The notes under the pieces: model-generated
Told to the model about the DNA's origin: nothing
The model's database searches: none
What the model saw: the letters and a program-made list of their open reading frames with translations, nothing else
Shown: positions 59,723-64,000 of the stretch, piece by piece
How positions within the stretch are numbered: the stretch's first letter is position 1
Layout: each line of letters opens with the position of its first letter
Program-made: the position numbers and the translations under genes
Source of the DNA: Solanum dulcamara
Taxonomy: Eukaryota; Streptophyta; Magnoliopsida; Solanales; Solanaceae
Length of the DNA: 64,000 nt
Direction: 5' to 3'
Assembly (NCBI RefSeq): GCF_947179165.1
Contig: NC_077238.1
Coordinates: forward strand, 42,399,793-42,463,792

Positions 59723-61060
59723 ATTTGTATCAAGAGCCTAGGTTTAGATTTTTTTCTACAAAATCTAGTCTTGGTTTATAAAAAAAATCATTCAAAAAAA
59801 TATAAAAAAAATTGTTGTTTGATTTGTTTTTTTTGACACTAGATCCTTGTTCCCTAGTGTTTTGTGAGTCTGGTTTCAAATTTCGTTCAATTTGGAGTTG
59901 TAGAAGTGAAGTTGCCATTGAAGGATTTTAAACTTTTAAAACTTTTCAAATTTTGAAAGTGGGTCTTTTAATTGAAGAGGAATTGGAGGTTGATAATTAT
60001 TGAAGCTTGTTCTCTACGTCAAGGGGAAGATACTACTAAATTTTGAGCCAATTCCGAGTTGATTTTAGACTGTTGGAATTTAGTGTGTGTTCTTGGTGTT
60101 CTTGAAGACCTTTAAGTGTTCTTAAAAAAGAACAAGACCAAAGGTACATTTAATCTATTTTTTTCAAATCAAAGTTGGTTAAAGTGTTTGTGGGTCCACT
60201 AGTGGAAATTTGAAAAAAAAAACAAAAAGAAAAAAAGTCAAAATTCAAAAAAAAAATTGAACTTCAAATTTTTTAAACCTTTTTCCACGTGGGCGCCACA
60301 TCAGCAACCACGTCAGTAATCTGCTGCCATCTCAGACCGCGTCGGTAACCAACACAACAGTTATTGTCCAGTCATGCCCAGTTGTGTCACGTGGCATGTG
60401 GACCCCAATTTCAGAGACTTGAAGTGTGTAGACTTTTCCCCAGCACCCCAAAAATATTCTAAGTATGGGAAGTTTTTTTGGACCTAAAACTTTTTCTAAG
60501 TGTTCAAGCTTCGTGATTTTTTTTCTACATTTTTCCCTTCAATTTCTTTACTATTTAACAATTAATTAACATTATTAATTACTTGGTAACTAGTTATAAT
60601 CATCAAATCAATCAATCAAACTCTTTCAAGTGATGAACTTTTTTTAGGCTTCAAAATGTTTCCTAAGTGTTGAAACATCCTAGTTCTTCTTCTACACTCA
60701 TTCTCTTTCGATTTCTCAACTAATTAACATCTAATTATTTATTTAATTAGTTTTTCATATCATTTATTTGATTCCTACAACTAATTAACAAGTAATTCCT
60801 TCTACTTCTTGTTAGTTCTTGAGCCGATTTTTTCGTCTCATATTTTTTCTTCAACTTTCTTGTTTTTTTTTGCATTGAAAGTTCTTGGATCTCATACCTT
60901 AGCTTTTGAGAGTTCCTTCTTGAATCAACAAGAATCCATTTTTTACCTCAAGTATACAACTATTGGTCGAAGTAATTTGTTAGAAAAACAAAGGTACACA
61001 ACCTTGAGTGATTGTGAGCTTTACTAACTTAATGTGTGGATTGTTGTGATTTAGTATCTT
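59723..61060 (+). other. Leader of copy 3
   Basis: Non-coding. It shares aagtgggtcttttaattgaa and neighbours with copy 1 (inverted). Bases 60285-60420 are GC-richer than their surroundings, with repeated cacgtgg/cacatcag words. Confidence 0.7.
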
Positions 61061-61184
61061 AAATAGGTACCAATGGTGTATCATGTGATATTGAAAGATG
61101 CCGCCAAAAATGTACAAGGCATTATAAAGAAACTCAATCTTTCATGGTACGATTGACCCAATGAGGTGACTTATTGAAGCGAAT

Positions 61185-61532
61185 GTGAATGTTTGTGGGT
61201 ATATCAGTTTCTCTCTTATATTGGATGACTATTTTTATACTAAATTCATCATCCCTCATTTGGTTGAATGGTTGGCAATATCCCATATGATGAAACATGA
61301 TCCTTATTATGACGAAAGATGGTATTGGGTTGATGAAAGTGTGAAGGTATTCATTGCACATAGTGAATATCAAGAGGAGATTTGGTGTGATGTGTTACCC
61401 ATAGATACTTGTAACCTTTTTTTAGGAAATCCTTGGTTTCAATATCGTGGAATTCCATATAAGCAAGAATGGTACAAGTATGTAGTGGATAAAAAGGGTA
61501 CAATAGATAAAATTGACACTTTTATAATTTAA
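61185..61532 (+). CDS. Retropepsin-like fragment of copy 3
   Basis: Open frame of 115 residues; an earlier in-frame start cannot be excluded. EEIWCDVLPIDTCNLFLGNP followed by W is close to the CDVxPMDxCxxLLGRPW segment that ends the protease region in Ty3/Gypsy polyproteins, here at residues 66-87. The catalytic D-T/S-G is not seen, so it is probably inactive or only the C-terminal half. The end KKGTIDKIDTFII is followed by a frameshift into the cysteine-module frame. Confidence 0.6.
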   Translation: MNVCGYISFSLILDDYFYTKFIIPHLVEWLAISHMMKHDPYYDERWYWVDESVKVFIAHSEYQEEIWCDVLPIDTCNLFLGNPWFQYRGIPYKQEWYKYVVDKKGTIDKIDTFII

Positions 61533-61990
61533 TGAGCAAAGTGTGAATGATAGCTTATCTTCATTTGAGCCTAATTATTATTTGCCACATAGTGATGATG
61601 TATTTGTTGAAAGTGCTCATACACTAGTTGACCCGATTGATGACCGAATTAATTCTTCTTGCAAGATCAATTTGTGTCCACCTAGTGTTAACACTTGTGC
61701 TTTGAATGAAAGTACATTATCATGTGATTTCTTGCCATGTAGTGATAATATCTTTGGTTAGAGTGTACATATACTAGATGATCTTATTGATGACCGAATT
61801 AATTTTTCTTGCAAGATTGATTTGTGTCCATCTAGTGTTGACACTTGTGATTTGAATGATAGTACATTATCATGTGAAACTTGTTTTGATCAACTTATTT
61901 ATAGTTCTAGACCACTAATTGAGAGATTTTTTGATGTGATTAATGAGCCTAAAATTAGTGACGATGTTGATCATGTGAAAAAATATACTC
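61530..61990 (+). pseudogene. Tandem cysteine-module region of copy 3
   Basis: Reads NEQSVNDSLSSFEPNYY, then two modules: LVDPIDDRINSSCKINLCPP and LDDLIDDRINFSCKIDLCP, each followed by SV-x-TC-x-LN and LSC. The units start at 61624 and 61774, a period of 150 bp (50 codons). A stop (tag at 61759) lies between them. Function unknown; conserved Cys and Asp spacing is the main feature. Confidence 0.6.
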
Positions 61991-61991
61991 T

Positions 61992-62312
61992 TTGAGCCTT
62001 ATTGAAGATCATATTACTTCTTTTGCTCATAGTAGGCATGTGATTGAAACCACCTTGATAGATGATATTTGTCTTTTTGAGAATGTGTTTAAATACTTTA
62101 ATTCTCCACTTTTGATTGATTATTATCTCTTTAAGTACAATGTCTTGTTTGATGATGATAAGATCACTCGTAGTCTGGTGTCTACTGGTGTGAATTGTGA
62201 TGGTGATGTAACTCTTCTTGAGGACTTTAACTTATATGATAACCCAGTAGAGGGTGTTGAAAAACAAGGTATTTCTTTCTTTCAATTTGATACTTATTCT
62301 TTAAAATCTTAA
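61992..62312 (+). CDS. Family-specific frame of copy 3, unknown function
   Basis: 106 residues. YLFKYNVLFDDDKITRSLVS and DGDVTLLEDFN correspond to CLFRDNILFDNDMTLESVHS and VGSVATLEGY of copy 1. Not a known domain to me. It probably belonged to one long frame with the regions on either side. Confidence 0.5.
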   Translation: MSLIEDHITSFAHSRHVIETTLIDDICLFENVFKYFNSPLLIDYYLFKYNVLFDDDKITRSLVSTGVNCDGDVTLLEDFNLYDNPVEGVEKQGISFFQFDTYSLKS

Positions 62313-62367
62313 ACGTGTACTTGATTGTGTTCTTGAATCGAGTATTGCTCTCTCAAGTGAGGACACC

Positions 62368-62700
62368 ATGAAAGAAGTTATCTTGTGTGACACCTTTCTT
62401 TACTATTTATTTGATTATTATGATACTCTTACTTATGTTCAGTGTGCATCTTATGTTGATATGAGTTCTAAGGGGATAGTTGATTATTTTCTTGGCGATG
62501 ATGTATGGATGCCCTTTCATTTTGATCCTATTGGTACTTTGAAATTATGTGATTTGATCATGATATCACCTTGGAAGTGGTTTTATCTTGAAATAGAGGA
62601 TCAATTGTGGTTTATATCTCCTAGAACGAATGTGATATTGCCTACTTGGTTTTTTGACACCATTGGGACTTTTAGGAAATCCTTATTTCATGATCTTTCA
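62368..62700 (+). pseudogene. Aromatic-motif frame of copy 3, truncated
   Basis: Begins MKEVILCDTFLYYLFDYYD, homologous to the DTFIYYLFVYDD and FLYYLFAYDES motifs of copy 1, then HFDPIGTLKLCDLIMISPWK corresponding to NFDPDKHVGVCELKVVPSFG. The frame runs into the inserted retroelement, so its last residues are foreign. Confidence 0.55.
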
Positions 62701-63359
62701 AGTTTTTTTTATTTTTTATTTTTTTATTTTTATGGGAACAGACCCTACACGAGGCTCCCACCTCTCGTGCACAGTCAGGGGTTGAGCATCACCCCCAAGC
62801 CTTAACATAAATAAATAAAGTAAAAAATACAAGGAAGGGGACGTAAACCTTACCTCCGATCCTATGGTGGTTCATAAGTCGGCTAACCTATTAAGATCGG
62901 CTAACTCATCCCCGATACAAAAAGGAGACTAACTATAACTAGAAAGCAGTAAACCTATGAGAGAACTCCTCCCGGTACAAATCGACTAAGAAAGCATAAA
63001 TGAGGGAGACTCTCCCCTTCCATGAGAAAACAAGAAAGTAACCTACACTAGTCCTATTCAACTATGCTACGTACCATACATAGCTAAATTGAAGAAGAAC
63101 AAGTATATGAACCTTCTATCTCACATGGGGTGGGAAAATTCTTTTCATCTTTGCCCTTTTTAGTCATGTCGTACCAAGTAGATCCCAAGGAAGTATGCAA
63201 CAGAACAATAACAGCTAAGGGGGGTGAAAGGAAATGATGTAAATGGAGCCATAGCAGCCAGCAACCTTGGGGTTGTTGTTAAGGAAGCTGAGGGACAGAG
63301 TAGGTGTAACATGCATTTTGTATGTGGTGCAGACCTGACTTGAACAGCTGGTCGGAAGT

Positions 63360-63580
63360 CTATCAGTGTGTGCCTTGAACTTTGCATGGTTCCATTGTTG
63401 TTGACTGATCAGGGATGTACCTGCACATCCACAAATAAACCAAGAAGGAGCTCCTAGGGTGCAGCCCTGGCTTAAATGTTTGACTGAAGGTGCCTTGCAC
63501 TTTGGAAGGGTCCATTGTTGCTGTTTGATATGCCTGCACATCGGCAAGTCAACAAGCAAAGAGTTCCAGGTGGTTGTTGT
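63360..63580. repeat. Diverged tandem repeat, about 120-bp unit
   Basis: tgccttgaactttgcatgg at about 63370 and tgccttgcactttggaagg at about 63491 start similar units, both followed by ccattgttg and by cctgcacatc. A weaker match containing cctgcaca is at about 63783. Confidence 0.6.
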
Positions 63581-63902
63581 ATAATTAGCATTGTGTTTGT
63601 TGGAGCTCCATCTTCTTGTCTTCTCCTCAATGAAAACAATCAAGGAGTTCCAAAAGACTTGGATGAAAGGGGGCTGCTGCAGGTGTTGAAGGACTACAAC
63701 AGGTATACATGGAGAGTTGATAGGAGTAGGTGAGGCCCTTGCAATTGTGGCTGTTATGTCCCTTTGTCTGTGACTTTGTTTACCTGCACAAACAAGCAAA
63801 CAAAGAACCAAACAAGTGTGATAGTTGTGGGGGTTGTTGCAAACCTGTAGGCAGCTTCTTGTTGCCTCCAAAGGAGAATTGAGTAGCTCCTTTGAAGGTA
63901 TC

Positions 63903-64000
63903 TTATGTGCCTGCACATAATAATTAAAGGATCAAAGAGTTTCAAGAGTTTTGGGAAGCCTTATGTGCCTGCACATAATAATTAAAGGATCAAAGAGTTT
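63903..64000. repeat. 58-bp tandem repeat cut by the window edge
   Basis: ttatgtgcctgcacataata begins at 63903 and again at 63961; the second copy is identical for its visible 40 bases. Confidence 0.92.

Larger units (their letters stand above)
59179..62700 (+). mobile_element. Copy 3 of the non-autonomous LTR family
   Basis: 5' LTR 59179-59722 (tgatgcacgcac to atattgtatca), primer-binding site at 59723, a leader with the blocks shared with copies 1 and 2, then modular coding to about 62700 where an inverted retroelement interrupts. The 3' LTR is not in the window, so a TSD cannot be tested. It was inserted in the Gypsy pol. Confidence 0.8.
62701..64000 (-). mobile_element. Inverted polyadenylated retroelement (LINE-like), partial
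   Basis: The T-rich run 62705-62735 reads as an A tail on the minus strand. It is preceded (minus) by a GC-richer 3' region containing gagaggtgggagcctcgtg. No RT motif is visible in the window. The remaining part (63300-64000) is made of diverged repeats, so the assignment to a LINE is inference. Confidence 0.5.

Noticed and set aside
63215..63916. Minus-strand frame of 233 codons
   Set aside because: It covers the diverged tandem repeats, its residues reflect the repeat units, and no domain is seen.
1..64000. CRISPR arrays, bacterial operons, organelle DNA
   Set aside because: No regularly spaced direct repeats with unique spacers and no bacterial or organellar gene order. All coding signals are plant nuclear or retrotransposon.

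Overview
The window is nuclear DNA from a flowering plant, most likely a member of the Solanaceae; I cannot fix the genus. The evidence is one split plant gene with GT-AG introns, a tRNA-derived SINE and an RTE LINE with a GTT-repeat tail of the kind I associate with Solanaceae, and very long LTRs of Ty3/Gypsy chromoviruses. Apart from the gene, nearly everything is transposon-derived. No rRNA, tRNA gene, CRISPR array or second ordinary host gene was found.

Bases 1-17,954 (+) carry the 3' two-thirds of a gene for a chloroplast bile acid:sodium symporter family protein, closest by recall to BASS2, the plastid sodium/pyruvate cotransporter. Seven exons (131-258, 11296-11377, 11731-11782, 11919-12016, 12126-12284, 17671-17760, 17877-17954) join in one frame of 228 codons plus stop. 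The 5' exons lie left of the window. Two introns are swollen by nested elements. Intron 259-11295 holds a SINE and a foldback MITE-like element; the foldback was entered by an L1 LINE, the LINE by a solo LTR, and that LTR by another solo LTR, most steps marked by target-site duplications (TSDs). Intron 12285-17670 holds a hAT MITE with a perfect 8-bp TSD and a Copia-type gag-only retrotransposon (5-bp TSD) whose gag is split by a 5'-truncated RTE LINE with an 18-bp TSD.

From 17,955 to 25,322 come the 3' flank, a MITE, an unassigned repeat-like stretch and two LTR remnants. Bases 25,323-30,947 are a complete 5.6-kb LTR retrotransposon (minus strand, TSD agcat) with no recognisable reverse transcriptase or integrase; its reading frames carry family-specific repeated modules. 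Two more copies of this family lie at about 51,191-54,218 (minus) and 59,179-62,700 (plus).

Bases 30,953-50,610 are a mosaic of Gypsy chromovirus pieces: rearranged LTRs, then a pol-deficient element whose 3' LTR is interrupted by a 2,979-bp solo LTR (TSD aattc) and by a complete 6.6-kb copy of the same pol-deficient family in opposite orientation (TSD ttatt). Bases 54,219-59,178 hold an LTR fused directly to a decayed Gypsy pol (PR-RT-RNase H-IN) that lacks gag. The right edge, 62,701-64,000, is an inverted polyadenylated retroelement with diverged tandem repeats.

The least familiar item is the three-copy non-autonomous LTR family. It has a gag-like region, in one copy a retropepsin-like fragment, a roughly 50-residue cysteine module repeated in tandem, and a repeated aromatic motif (FLYYLFAYD). 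I cannot name a function for these modules.
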